NCBI RefSeq assembly: GCF_026162425.1
Contig: NZ_JAOBQJ010000005.1
Span: 248,001 to 312,000 of the forward strand
DNA: 64,000 nt
Direction: 5' to 3'
DNA from: Flexivirga meconopsidis
GTDB lineage: Bacteria > Actinomycetota > Actinomycetes > Actinomycetales > Dermatophilaceae
The position numbers were made by a program, and so were the translations under genes. Below, one piece after another: positions 26,741 through 35,838 of this stretch. The notes under the pieces are model-generated. The model saw only the letters and a list, made by a program, of their open reading frames with translations. It did not search any database and was not told the origin of the DNA. The stretch's first letter is position 1. Each line of letters starts with the position of its first letter.

Positions 26741-28786
26741 GTGTCCACCTTCCCTTTCACCGCCGTAGTCGGCGCCGACGACATGTCGCTCGCGCTCGTG
26801 CTGACCAGCGTCGCGCCAGAGATCGGCGGCGTGCTCGTCCGCGGCGAGAAGGGCACCGCCAAGTCGACACTGGTGCGGGCGTTGGCGGCGGTGCTCCCCG
26901 AACAGGACGTCATCGCCGGATGCCGGTTCGGCTGCGACCCGGGCGCGCCGGACCCGGAGTGCCCCGACACCGGCCGTCACGAGCAGGGGGTCGTACGGCG
27001 TCGCCCGCACCTGGTCGAGCTGCCGGTCGGCGCCGGTGAGGACCGGGTGACCGGGTCGCTGGACCTGTCCGCTGCCCTCTCCGAGGGGCACGCGGCGTTC
27101 GAGCCGGGCCTGCTCGCCGCCGCCAACCGCGGAATCCTTTACGTCGACGAGGTCAACCTGTTGCCCGACCACCTGGTCGACGTGCTGCTGGACGCAGCGG
27201 CCATGGGGCGCAATACCGTTGAACGCGACGGGGTTTCGGTCAGTCACGCCGCCCGTATGGAGCTCATCGGCACGATGAATCCCGAAGAGGGAGAGCTGCG
27301 CCCGCAGTTGCTGGACCGTTTCGGGCTGACCGTCGAGGTCGCCGCCAGCCGCGACCCGCAGGAGCGCGCCGAGGTGGTGCGACGCAGACTCGCCTTCGAC
27401 AACGACCCCGGGTCGTTCACCACCCGGTATGCCGACGCGCAGGCGGACCTGTCCGCACGTCTCGCGGCCGCGCGCAAACGACTGCCCGAGGTCGAGCTGA
27501 GCGACCGGGCGATGGCCGCAATCGCCCGGGTTTGTGCGGGATTCGACGTCGACGGAATGCGCGCCGACATCGTGACCGCCCGTGCCGCACTCGCCCACGC
27601 CGCCTGGCGCGGGGGTGACCAAGTGCTGCGTGAGGACATCCGGGCGGCGGCGATGTTCGCGCTCCCCCACCGGCGCCGCCGCAATCCGTTCGACGCGCCC
27701 GGCATGGACGAGGACCTGCTCGACCAGCTGCTCGACGAGTCGGAGCTGCCGGAGGACCCGCCCGATCCCGATGACGGACCGGACGATGACCCCAGTGGCG
27801 GCAAATCGACCGAGTCCCCTCAGTCTCCTGGTGATTCGTCCTCCAGCACGGGCACTGCACCGACGAGCCAGGACGCGCCACCTGCATCGGACACTGCGGA
27901 CTCGGCCGAGGATGCTGCGGACGCAGCCGATCCGCCGTCGGCGGGCATCGCACCGGTCGGCGTCGCCGGCGCCGAGACGCCATACCGGGCACGGGCATTC
28001 GAGGTCCGCGGCGTCGGCGAGGGCTCGCTCGGACGGCGCAGCAAGGCACGCACCGACGCCGGGCGCACCATCGCTCATTCGGTGTATGACGGGGGCTCCG
28101 TGCACCTGCCGGCGACCATCCGGACCGCCGCTCTGCGCGGTGCGCGCAGCGGCGAGTCGCGTCCGCAGCTCAGGATCGTGCGGGACGACCTGCGTCGGCA
28201 GGTGCGCGAAGGACGCGAGTCCAACCTGGTGCTCTTCGTGGTCGACGCGTCCGGCTCGATGGCCGCACGGAAGCGAATGACCGAGGTGAAGACGGCTGTG
28301 CTGTCGTTGCTCCTCGACGCCTATCAGCGACGCGACCAGGTGGGGCTGATCAGCTTCCGCGGCCGGACCGCCGAACTCACGCTGCCGCCGACGAGTTCGG
28401 TCGACACTGCAGCTGCCCGCCTGGCCGAGCTGCCCCACGGCGGCCGCACTCCCCTCGCCGAGGGTCTTGAGCTCACCGCACACACCCTGCGCCTGGCGCG
28501 GCTGCGCGACCCGCGCCGCCGGCCCCTCGTCGTGCTCGTCACCGACGGCCGGGCGACCGCAACGTCCGACGCTCTCGATCGCGCCAACGTGATCGCCGAC
28601 CACTGGGCCGAAACCGGTTGGGAAACCTTGGTGCTCGACTGTGAGTCCGGACGGATGAGACTCGGACTCGCGGCACGGCTCGCGGCCCGCATGCACGCAC
28701 GCCACGTGCCGATGGGGGACGTCGCCGCGCAGACCCTCGTCGACCACGTTGCCGAGTCCACCTCCCGGCTTAGCAGGAGCGCCTGA
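26741..28786 (+). CDS. ChlI-ChlD-type AAA+ / VWA chelatase subunit (cobaltochelatase partner)
   Basis: 681-aa fusion. The AAA+ domain (about 5-330) has Walker A GEKGTAKST (35-43), Walker B ILYVDEVN (132-139) and a Cys group (C61, C65, C74). A long Asp/Pro/Ser-rich linker (about 345-440) leads to a VWA domain with the MIDAS motif VVDASGSMA near residue 500. Annotated in many genomes as magnesium chelatase, but here it replaces CobS/CobT as the ATP-driven partner of CobN. No ChlH or other chlorophyll gene is present. The GTG has GAGGAGG 11 bp upstream. First gene of the riboswitch 2 operon. Confidence 0.92.
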   Translation: MSTFPFTAVVGADDMSLALVLTSVAPEIGGVLVRGEKGTAKSTLVRALAAVLPEQDVIAGCRFGCDPGAPDPECPDTGRHEQGVVRRRPHLVELPVGAGEDRVTGSLDLSAALSEGHAAFEPGLLAAANRGILYVDEVNLLPDHLVDVLLDAAAMGRNTVERDGVSVSHAARMELIGTMNPEEGELRPQLLDRFGLTVEVAASRDPQERAEVVRRRLAFDNDPGSFTTRYADAQADLSARLAAARKRLPEVELSDRAMAAIARVCAGFDVDGMRADIVTARAALAHAAWRGGDQVLREDIRAAAMFALPHRRRRNPFDAPGMDEDLLDQLLDESELPEDPPDPDDGPDDDPSGGKSTESPQSPGDSSSSTGTAPTSQDAPPASDTADSAEDAADAADPPSAGIAPVGVAGAETPYRARAFEVRGVGEGSLGRRSKARTDAGRTIAHSVYDGGSVHLPATIRTAALRGARSGESRPQLRIVRDDLRRQVREGRESNLVLFVVDASGSMAARKRMTEVKTAVLSLLLDAYQRRDQVGLISFRGRTAELTLPPTSSVDTAAARLAELPHGGRTPLAEGLELTAHTLRLARLRDPRRRPLVVLVTDGRATATSDALDRANVIADHWAETGWETLVLDCESGRMRLGLAARLAARMHARHVPMGDVAAQTLVDHVAESTSRLSRSA

Positions 28787-29400
28787 TGGTCCGCGGCAAC
28801 ACAGAAGTCACGCCGAAGGACGGCCTGACCACCCGCCAGCGACGCAACCAGCCCTTGGTCGTCGTCAATCACGGTGCGGGCAAAGGAAAATCGACCGCGG
28901 CGTTCGGTCTGGCACTGCGCGGCTGGAACCAGGGCTGGGACATCGGTGTCTTCCAGTTCGTGAAGTCGGCCAAGTGGCGAGTCGGCGAGCAGACGGCGCT
29001 GGAGACCCTCGGTCGGCTGCACACCGAGACCGGCGAAGGCGGCCCGGTCGAGTGGCACAAGATGGGTTCCGGCTGGTCCTGGTCGCGCAAGCAGGGCACC
29101 GAGGACGATCACGCCGCCGACGCTCGGGAGGGCTGGGCGGAGATCAAGCGCCGACTCGCGGACCAGCGCCACACCCTCTACGTGCTCGACGAGTTCAGCT
29201 ACGTCCTCAAGTGGGGCTGGGTCGACGCGGCCGAGGTGGTGGAGACACTGCGTGACCGCCCGGGTTATCAGCACGTGGTGATCACCGGCCGCGATCCCCA
29301 TCCGGACCTGCTGGCGATCGCCGACCTTTCGACCGAGATGGTCAAGACCGCTCACCCCTTCGACAAAGGGCAGAAAGGCCAACGGGGCATCGAATGGTAG
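28786..29400 (+). CDS. cobO: Cob(I)yrinic acid a,c-diamide adenosyltransferase (CobA/CobO/BtuR family)
   Basis: 204-aa ATP:co(I)rrinoid adenosyltransferase forming the Co-C bond of coenzyme B12. The P-loop GAGKGKST (30-37) and the downstream GVFQFVKSAKW and YVLDEFSYVLKWGW are family motifs. The ATG overlaps the chlID stop (TGATG). It needs Co(I), yet no recognised flavin reductase (CobR) is in the window. Confidence 0.95.
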   Translation: MVRGNTEVTPKDGLTTRQRRNQPLVVVNHGAGKGKSTAAFGLALRGWNQGWDIGVFQFVKSAKWRVGEQTALETLGRLHTETGEGGPVEWHKMGSGWSWSRKQGTEDDHAADAREGWAEIKRRLADQRHTLYVLDEFSYVLKWGWVDAAEVVETLRDRPGYQHVVITGRDPHPDLLAIADLSTEMVKTAHPFDKGQKGQRGIEW

Positions 29401-31898
29401 ACCTACCAAGGCTGCTCGTGGCCGCCCCGGCCTCCGGGCAGGGAAAGACCACGATCGCGGTCGGGTTGATGGCCGCGCTGCGCGCCGCAGGACAGGTGGT
29501 CGGTGCGGCAAAGGTCGGCCCGGACTACATCGACCCCGGCTATCACGCGCTGGCCACCGGTCGCCGAAGCCGCAACCTCGACCCGGTGCTCACCTCCCCC
29601 GACCTCGTCGGGCCGCTGCTGCGCCGAGCGGCCGAGGTGCCGCACCCGGCTGACATCACCGTGATCGAGGGTGTGATGGGTCTGTTCGACGGACGTCTCG
29701 GCACCGACGGCTTCGGCTCCTCCGGCTGGGTCGCCGCGCACACGCAGACGCCGGTCCTTGTGGTGGTCGACATTTCGCACGTCGGCAACACTGTCGGCGC
29801 ACTTGTCGCCGGACTGGCCGGAACGGACCCGGAGGTGCAGGTCGTCGGGGTGATCCTCAACAAGGCGGGCTCGGCTCGGCATGCCGACGAAGCGCGCCGT
29901 GCGGTCGAACGCATCGGCCTACCGGTCCTTGGCGTGATCCCGCGGGACACCGGTCTGCACGTGCCGTCCCGCCATCTCGGGCTGGTCCCGGTCGATGAGC
30001 ACGAGCGGGCGGCTGCCGCGCTCGATAGCGTTGCACGCACCATCGCCGACCATGTCGACCTCGACCGGGTGCTCCGGCTGTCTCGCTGCGCGCCCCAAAT
30101 CGATTGCGCGTCATGGGATCCCGTAGCCGCCCTCCAACCGGCTCAGCCGGTCTCCGACGCTCCTGTCGTCGCGGTGTCGGGCGGCCGGGTCTTCACCTTC
30201 CGCTACCCCGAGACGGTCGAGCTCCTCGAGGCGGCGGGCTGCCGCGTCGAGTTCTTCGACCCGATCATGGACCGCGAGCTCCCGGCCGGGACGAGCGCGC
30301 TCTATCTCGGCGGCGGCTTCCCTGAGGTGCACGCCGCGGCTCTGTCGCACAACCGGCCGCTGCGCAGCCAGATCAAGCAAGTCGTAGCTGCCGGTATGCC
30401 GACGGTCGCCGAGTGTGCCGGAATGCTCTATCTGGCAGACGAACTCGACGGCCAGCCGATGACCGGCGCGATTCCGGTCGTCGGCGCGATGCACCGGAAG
30501 CTTGTGCTCGGTTACCGCGAGGCACGACTGGCGACCGACAGCGTGCTCGGCCCGGCGGGCACCACAGTCACCGGCCATGAGTTCCACCGCACGCGAGTCA
30601 CCCCGGCCGCCGGTGCCGCCCCCGCCTGGCTGCTGTCGTATGACGGGGGCTGCGCTGTGCCGGATGGATTCGCGCTGGACCCGGCCGGCACCGGACGCGC
30701 AAGCGTGGTGGCGTCATACCTGCATCTCGAGTGGGCCGGTCACCCGCAGCTGGCGGCGAATTTCGCTGTCGCGGCAGCCGATTTCGCCGGCACCGACATC
30801 GCCACGCCCTCCCCGGCGGCCCACCGGCCGACGACACCGGAACATCCTGCCCCGGACCCACTCGACCATCACGGCGACGACGAGCTGGCCGAAGGCCTGG
30901 TCGACCTGGCCGTCAACGTCCGGGTGAGTGAACCTCCCGCATGGCTTGCCGACCGGCTCCGCAGGTCGATGTCCCGACTGGCGGCATACCCGGATCTGAC
31001 CGCGGCACGACGAGCAGTCGCCCAAGCGCACGGGATCGCCGAGCACCGGGTGCTGTTGACCGCCGGCGCCGACGAGGCGTTCACCCTCATCGCCCGCTGC
31101 GGCCTGACCCAGCGCGCGGCAGTCGTCCATCCGCAGTTCACCGAGCCGGAAGCCGCCTTGCGCCGGGCCGAGATCCAGGTCGAGCGGATCCTGCTGGACG
31201 CCGCCGAGGATTTCACGCTCACCGACGAAACGATCTCTAACGCAACGGCTTCCGGCGCCGACCTGATCGTGATCGGCAACCCGACCAACCCGACCGGAGT
31301 GCTGCACCCACGGGCGGCCATTGAGCAGCTCGCCGCACCTGGCCGCCTGGTCGTGGTCGACGAGGCATTCCTCGACGCGATCCCCGGTGAGCCGGAGTCG
31401 TTCCTGCAGGCAGGGCAGCGGGACGACGTGATCGTCGTCCGGTCGCTGACCAAGACCTGGGGCCTGGCCGGCCTGCGCGTCGGCTACGTCATCGCGGCAC
31501 CCACCGTGATCGACCGCCTCCGATCTGCGCAGCAGCACTGGCCGGTCGGCACTCTGGCCGCCGAAGCCGTGCTGGCGTGCTCCACCGCGACGGCATGCGC
31601 GGAAGCTGCCCGTGCGGCCGAGCAGCAGCTCCACCAGCGCGATCACCTGGCCGAGCGACTGCATGAGATCGGTGTCCGAACCGTCCCCGGGATGGCTCCG
31701 TTCGTCCTGGCCCAACCGGGCGTCGGCATCCGGGAGCGCCTGCGCGACAACGGTTTTGCGGTACGCCGCTGCGACACCTTCCCCGGTCTCGATGCCGGCT
31801 GGATCAGGATCGCGGCCCGCGACTTCATCACCACCGACGCGCTCATCACCAGCCTGCGGTCTGTGCTGCAACCAGCGCAGGAGCCGGCCCATGTCTGA
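29394..31898 (+). CDS. CobB-CobC fusion: cobyrinic acid a,c-diamide synthase / threonine-phosphate decarboxylase-like aminotransferase
   Basis: 834-aa fusion. Residues about 1-460 are CobB (hydrogenobyrinic acid a,c-diamide synthase): P-loop APASGQGKTT (11-20), GVMGLFDGR, and a glutaminase nucleophile C341 in VAECAGMLYLADEL. After a Pro/Ala-rich linker (about 460-490) comes a PLP fold-type I domain (about 495-834) with IGNPTNPTG and the PLP lysine K687 in RSLTKTWGLAG, like CobC/CobD. That half should supply aminopropanol phosphate or its precursor for the nucleotide loop. Overlaps cobO by 7 bp and cobA by 8 bp. Confidence 0.93.
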   Translation: MVDLPRLLVAAPASGQGKTTIAVGLMAALRAAGQVVGAAKVGPDYIDPGYHALATGRRSRNLDPVLTSPDLVGPLLRRAAEVPHPADITVIEGVMGLFDGRLGTDGFGSSGWVAAHTQTPVLVVVDISHVGNTVGALVAGLAGTDPEVQVVGVILNKAGSARHADEARRAVERIGLPVLGVIPRDTGLHVPSRHLGLVPVDEHERAAAALDSVARTIADHVDLDRVLRLSRCAPQIDCASWDPVAALQPAQPVSDAPVVAVSGGRVFTFRYPETVELLEAAGCRVEFFDPIMDRELPAGTSALYLGGGFPEVHAAALSHNRPLRSQIKQVVAAGMPTVAECAGMLYLADELDGQPMTGAIPVVGAMHRKLVLGYREARLATDSVLGPAGTTVTGHEFHRTRVTPAAGAAPAWLLSYDGGCAVPDGFALDPAGTGRASVVASYLHLEWAGHPQLAANFAVAAADFAGTDIATPSPAAHRPTTPEHPAPDPLDHHGDDELAEGLVDLAVNVRVSEPPAWLADRLRRSMSRLAAYPDLTAARRAVAQAHGIAEHRVLLTAGADEAFTLIARCGLTQRAAVVHPQFTEPEAALRRAEIQVERILLDAAEDFTLTDETISNATASGADLIVIGNPTNPTGVLHPRAAIEQLAAPGRLVVVDEAFLDAIPGEPESFLQAGQRDDVIVVRSLTKTWGLAGLRVGYVIAAPTVIDRLRSAQQHWPVGTLAAEAVLACSTATACAEAARAAEQQLHQRDHLAERLHEIGVRTVPGMAPFVLAQPGVGIRERLRDNGFAVRRCDTFPGLDAGWIRIAARDFITTDALITSLRSVLQPAQEPAHV

Positions 31899-32910
31899 GC
31901 CGAGTCTTGCTGGGCTGAGTCTTGCCGGCCGCACGGTGCTGGTGCACTCGCCCGGTCCGCGGGTCGCCGAGACCGTCCATGCTCTCGTCAGCAGCGGCGC
32001 CACGGTGACCGTGTTGCTGGCCGCCTCTGACCCGATCGTCAGCGATTTGGCCGACCGCAGGCTCGCTGCGGTGGTCCACGGATCACTCACTGCCCAATTG
32101 ATCGGTGAGTATGACGTGGTGCTCCGTGACGGTGCCGCGTCCGTGCCGTCACCGGCACCGGTGCCCAGCGATGCGCCCGGTGAGGTGGTGCTCGTCGGTG
32201 GAGGGCCTGGAGCGCCGGGGCTGCTCACCGTCGATGCAGTACGGGCACTCGAGCGAGCCGATGTCGTGGTGACCGACCGGCTCGCCCCCGTCGCGGTGCT
32301 CGACCGACTGGGACCTGAGGTCGAGGTGATCCACGTCGGCAAGATCCCGCGTGGCGAGAGCACGCCGCAGGAGACGATCAACCGGCTCCTCGTCGAGCAC
32401 GCGCGAGCGGGACTCCGCGTCGTACGGCTGAAGGGCGGCGACAGCTTCGTCTTCGGTCGCGGTGGCGAGGAGTGGATCGCGTGTGCTCAGGCCGGCGTTT
32501 CGGTGCGCGTCGTGCCCGGAGTGTCGAGTGCGCTCGCGGCGCCTGCCCTCGCCGGCATCCCACTCACTCACCGGTCGCTCACGCAGGGCTTCGCGGTGGT
32601 GTCCGGTCACGTCGCGCCCGACGACCCGCGCAGCGATGTCGACTGGGCGGCGCTGGCGCGCAGCGGGCTCACCCTGGTGATCCTGATGGGGATCGCGACC
32701 CTCGAGGCGATCACTCGCACCCTCATCGACGCGGGGATGTCACCGGACACTCCCGCCGCCACCATCGAGAATGCCGCGGTCACCGGGCAACGAGCCGTCC
32801 GGGCTCGCCTCGACGCCATCGCGAAAAGCACGCAATCCGAAGGTGTCCGGGCCCCGGCTGTCACGGTGGTCGGCCCGGTGGTCGACACCCTGCCCGAGGT
32901 CGGGAAGTGA
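31891..32910 (+). CDS. cobA: Uroporphyrinogen-III C-methyltransferase (SUMT) with vestigial N-terminal domain
   Basis: 339 aa. Makes precorrin-2, the entry point to the corrin branch. The methyltransferase domain (about 92-339) has VGGGPGAPGLLTVDAVRAL, HVGKIPRGESTPQE and RLKGGDSFVFGRGGEE. Residues 1-90 align in layout with the siroheme-synthase Rossmann domain of CysG, but the glycine-rich NAD loop reads HSPGPRVAE, so dehydrogenase activity is doubtful. That suits a B12-dedicated enzyme. Coupled to cobBC by an 8-bp overlap. Confidence 0.92.
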   Translation: MSEPSLAGLSLAGRTVLVHSPGPRVAETVHALVSSGATVTVLLAASDPIVSDLADRRLAAVVHGSLTAQLIGEYDVVLRDGAASVPSPAPVPSDAPGEVVLVGGGPGAPGLLTVDAVRALERADVVVTDRLAPVAVLDRLGPEVEVIHVGKIPRGESTPQETINRLLVEHARAGLRVVRLKGGDSFVFGRGGEEWIACAQAGVSVRVVPGVSSALAAPALAGIPLTHRSLTQGFAVVSGHVAPDDPRSDVDWAALARSGLTLVILMGIATLEAITRTLIDAGMSPDTPAATIENAAVTGQRAVRARLDAIAKSTQSEGVRAPAVTVVGPVVDTLPEVGK

Positions 32911-33701
32911 GTCCGGTGATCACCGGCCTGCGGGTCGCTGCCGGCGTCACGACGATCATCCCGGTCGGCCGCCTCCCCGATATCGATCGAGCCGCCGCGC
33001 GGACCGCCATGCTGCTGACGCCGGTCGCGATCCTTCCGATCCTCGCGATCGCCACCGCCGCCGGCGCGCTCGCCACCGAGCTCGGTGTCCCGGAGGTCGT
33101 GGCCGGTGCGGCCGCTGTCGGGGTGATGACCTACGGCTCGCGGGCCATGCATGTGGACGGATTGGCTGACACCGTCGACGGATTGGGCGGCGGCTGGACG
33201 CGCGAGCGCGCCCTGCAGATCATGCGCACGGGCGATGTCGGTCCGATGGGCGTGGCCGCGATCGTGCTGGTGCTACTCGTGCAGTCAGCCACCCTCGGCG
33301 CGCTGTTCGGCACGCCACGCGGGTGGCTCGTGGCGGCGGCCGCGCTCTGCTGGTCTCGCGTCGGCACAGCCATCACCGCCGAACGGCACTTCCCGGCGGC
33401 TCGCTCCGACGGCCTGGGAGCGGTGATGTCCGGATCGGTGCCAATGGCGCTCGCGGGCATCGCGGTCATCGGTTATGGAGCGGTTCTCTCCGCAGCGACC
33501 TGGTGGTGGCAGTCGACGTCCTCAGCGCCCGGTCGGCCTTGGCTCGGCAGCATCGCCGCCGCAGCCGCAACCGTGAGCGTACTTCTGTTGCTGCAAAGGG
33601 TGATTCGCCGCATAGGCGGGGTCACCGGTGACGTTTTCGGAGCCGCGATCGAGGTCGCGCTCACCGTCACGCTGGTGGTGTTGTCGGCGGGCGTGCGATG
33701 A
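32907..33701 (+). CDS. cobS: Cobalamin synthase (adenosylcobinamide-GDP ribazoletransferase)
   Basis: 264-aa integral membrane enzyme joining adenosylcobinamide-GDP to alpha-ribazole (phosphate), the last assembly step. The Asp-rich motif MHVDGLADTVDGLGGG (around residue 75) binds metal and substrate. Six or so hydrophobic segments follow. The GTG overlaps the cobA stop (GTGA), and the stop overlaps cobU (ATGA). Confidence 0.95.
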   Translation: MSPVITGLRVAAGVTTIIPVGRLPDIDRAAARTAMLLTPVAILPILAIATAAGALATELGVPEVVAGAAAVGVMTYGSRAMHVDGLADTVDGLGGGWTRERALQIMRTGDVGPMGVAAIVLVLLVQSATLGALFGTPRGWLVAAAALCWSRVGTAITAERHFPAARSDGLGAVMSGSVPMALAGIAVIGYGAVLSAATWWWQSTSSAPGRPWLGSIAAAAATVSVLLLLQRVIRRIGGVTGDVFGAAIEVALTVTLVVLSAGVR

Positions 33702-34273
33702 CTCTCGTGCTTGTCACCGGTGGCGTGCGCTCGGGCAAATCCGCGCTCGCCGAGCGGCTGTTCGACCCAGGCGCTCTGGTCCGGTATATCGCAACCGGCC
33801 CCGACCGCGACGACGCCGACTGGGCCGACCGGGTCCGCGCGCACCAGCGCCGCCGCCCCGCACACTGGAGCAACGTCGGCACCCTCAACGTGCCGGCGGC
33901 GCTGACCGATGCGCCCGGGGGGACGCTCGTGGACTGCCTCGGCACGTGGCTCACCGGCGTGCTCGACGCACTGGCTGCCTGGGACGCTCCACGCGCCGTC
34001 TGGGGGCCCGAATACGACCGGAAGGCGACGAGGTTGGTCGACGCCCTGCTCGCGCCGAGCGGCGACATTGTGGTCGTGACCAACGAGGTCGGCTGGGGCT
34101 TGGTGTCCGAGCACCGGTCGGGTCGCATCTTCGCCGACGAGCTTGGCCGGCTCAACCAACGGCTCGCGGAGGTCGCGGACGCGGTGCTGCTCTGCGTGAG
34201 CGGTCAGGTGCTACCCGTCAAGGGCGCTGCCCCGCCAGCCGGCAGTCTCGGCCGGCTGCACCGTGATGCGTAG
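33698..34273 (+). CDS. cobU: Adenosylcobinamide kinase / adenosylcobinamide-phosphate guanylyltransferase
   Basis: 191-aa bifunctional enzyme (CobU, called CobP in the aerobic nomenclature) that phosphorylates adenosylcobinamide and adds GMP. The P-loop GGVRSGKS (8-15) is at the N-terminus; H49 in VRAHQRRRP is the likely guanylylated residue. LVDCLGTWLTGVL and VVVTNEVGWGLV are family signatures. It sits between cobS and cbiB with overlaps on both sides. Confidence 0.95.
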   Translation: MTLVLVTGGVRSGKSALAERLFDPGALVRYIATGPDRDDADWADRVRAHQRRRPAHWSNVGTLNVPAALTDAPGGTLVDCLGTWLTGVLDALAAWDAPRAVWGPEYDRKATRLVDALLAPSGDIVVVTNEVGWGLVSEHRSGRIFADELGRLNQRLAEVADAVLLCVSGQVLPVKGAAPPAGSLGRLHRDA

Positions 34274-35192
34274 GGACTGGCCGCGGGCCGTCGGGCTACT
34301 GCTCGGGTGCGGCCTCGATCGGGCCTTCGGCGACCCGCGCAGCGGGCATCCGGTCGCGCTGTTCGGTTCTGCCGCAGGTCGATTGGAGCGAAGGCTCAAC
34401 ACGCGCACAGTGACCGCCGGCGTGGTCGCCGAGGCCGTCGCCGTGCTCCCGATCGTCGCGCTCGGGACAGCGCTGGAGCGGCGAGGGCCGCTGATGCGCT
34501 GTATGGCGACCGCAGGGGCTACCTTCGTCGTGCTCGGCAGCCGCACCCTCGCCGACGAGGCGTCGCTCGTCGCCGACTACCTCGGCGCCGGCAACCTTCC
34601 GGGGGCGCGCGAGCAGGTGACCCATCTGGTCGGCCGCGTCACTGATGACCTCACCGAAACCGAGATTACCCGGGCCGCAACCGAATCCGTCGCGGAGAAC
34701 TCCTCGGATGCGGTGGTCGCGGCGCTCTTCTGGGGCGTCGTCGCGGGCGTCCCTGGCCTGCTGGGATACCGGGCGATCAACACGCTCGACGCCATGTGGG
34801 GGCACCGCAGCGACCGCTACGAACGCTTCGGCAAGACCGCCGCCCGGGCCGACGACGCGGCCAACCTGCTGCCGGCCAGACTGACCGCGCTGCTCGTCGC
34901 GGCGGTGCGGCCGGACGCGACTGGCGCCATACGGCGCACTGTTGCGCGTGATGCGAGCGCCCATCCGAGCCCGAACGCCGGCGTGGTCGAAGCGGCGTTC
35001 GCGGCAGCGCTCGGCGTGCGGCTCGGCGGCCGGAATGTCTACGCATCGGGGGCCGAGGATCGGGGCACACTCGGCGACGGCGGACCGCCGCCCGTCACCG
35101 CTCTTCGGTCTGCGGTGCGACTGCTCGGGCGGGTGTCGGTTGCGGCTGCTGCTGTTTCGGTCGTCGCGAGCCTGCCGAGACCTGGTCGATGA
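34263..35192 (+). CDS. cbiB: Adenosylcobinamide-phosphate synthase (CbiB/CobD)
   Basis: 309-aa membrane enzyme attaching aminopropanol (phosphate) to adenosylcobyric acid. Motifs DRAFGDPRSGHPVALFG near the N-terminus, ESVAENSSDAVVAALFWGV in the centre and DDAANLLPARLTALL are characteristic. The start may be the GTG at 34263 or the ATG at 34266; both overlap the cobU end. The last 98 bp overlap the 3' end of a convergent DedA gene. Last gene of the riboswitch 2 operon. Confidence 0.94.
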   Translation: MMRRDWPRAVGLLLGCGLDRAFGDPRSGHPVALFGSAAGRLERRLNTRTVTAGVVAEAVAVLPIVALGTALERRGPLMRCMATAGATFVVLGSRTLADEASLVADYLGAGNLPGAREQVTHLVGRVTDDLTETEITRAATESVAENSSDAVVAALFWGVVAGVPGLLGYRAINTLDAMWGHRSDRYERFGKTAARADDAANLLPARLTALLVAAVRPDATGAIRRTVARDASAHPSPNAGVVEAAFAAALGVRLGGRNVYASGAEDRGTLGDGGPPPVTALRSAVRLLGRVSVAAAAVSVVASLPRPGR

Positions 35193-35748
35193 GCAGCCCG
35201 ATGCTGAGTGCGATGGCAATCCCGACACCGGCGGCGAGCAACGGGTTGTCACCGAGCAATCGGCCCGCCAGCGCGCCGACGAGGACGGACCAGCCGGACC
35301 AGGCGGCACAGCCGATCGCGGCGTAGGTGAGGAATCGGCGCGGTCGCATGCCGGTCGCGCCGGCGGTCATCATCACCGCAATGCGCCCGACCGGGATGTA
35401 GCGGGCAGTGAAGATCAGTAGGCCGCCGCGACGCTCGAGCTCGTTGCCGGCCCAGGTCAATGCCTTGGCAACTCGGGGTTTGCGTTGCCAGGCAAAGCGT
35501 TCGGTGCCGACACGGCGGCCGATCAGAAAGGCGACCGTGTCGCCGAGCAGTGCGCCGACCGCGCCGACGACGCCGAGCAACCACAGGTTGACTCCGCCCG
35601 CCTCCCCGAGCGCGGCCAGCGCGACGATTGCCGACTCGCTGGGCAGCGGCGGGATGAAGGCGTCGAGCGCCCCGAGGGCGCCGATGACGGCATACACCCA
35701 GGGTTGGCCGGCAAGTTGCAGGATGAAGTCGTTGACAGCTTCGAGCAC
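35095..35748 (-). CDS. DedA family membrane protein
   Basis: 217-aa inner-membrane protein of the DedA/VTT superfamily, linked to lipid flipping and envelope homeostasis. The motif FIPPLPSESAIVALAALG and the later FTARYIPVGRIAVMMTAGATGM are diagnostic; four to five hydrophobic segments. The GTG at 35748 has AGGGGGA upstream, whereas the longer ATG at 35817 does not. The C-terminal 32 codons, rich in Gln, Pro and Arg, overlap the end of cbiB on the other strand. No link to B12 is evident. Confidence 0.88.
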   Translation of the reverse strand: MLEAVNDFILQLAGQPWVYAVIGALGALDAFIPPLPSESAIVALAALGEAGGVNLWLLGVVGAVGALLGDTVAFLIGRRVGTERFAWQRKPRVAKALTWAGNELERRGGLLIFTARYIPVGRIAVMMTAGATGMRPRRFLTYAAIGCAAWSGWSVLVGALAGRLLGDNPLLAAGVGIAIALSIGLLIDQVSAGSRRPKQQQPQPTPARAVAPQTEER

Positions 35749-35838
35749 GGGTCGGTCCCCCTGGAACGGATCGGATGGCGTGCCTTCGACGTTACGAACG
35801 ATCACCGGGGTGCACATCGTGCCCAGGTCTGGTGTGTC

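Noticed and set aside
26660-28747. 695-codon minus-strand open frame opposite chlID
   Set aside because: Antisense shadow; ChlI/ChlD Walker and MIDAS motifs are on the plus strand and a riboswitch precedes that start.
26741-28786. Magnesium chelatase for chlorophyll synthesis
   Set aside because: No other chlorophyll genes; located with cobN and B12 genes behind a B12 riboswitch, so a cobaltochelatase role fits better.
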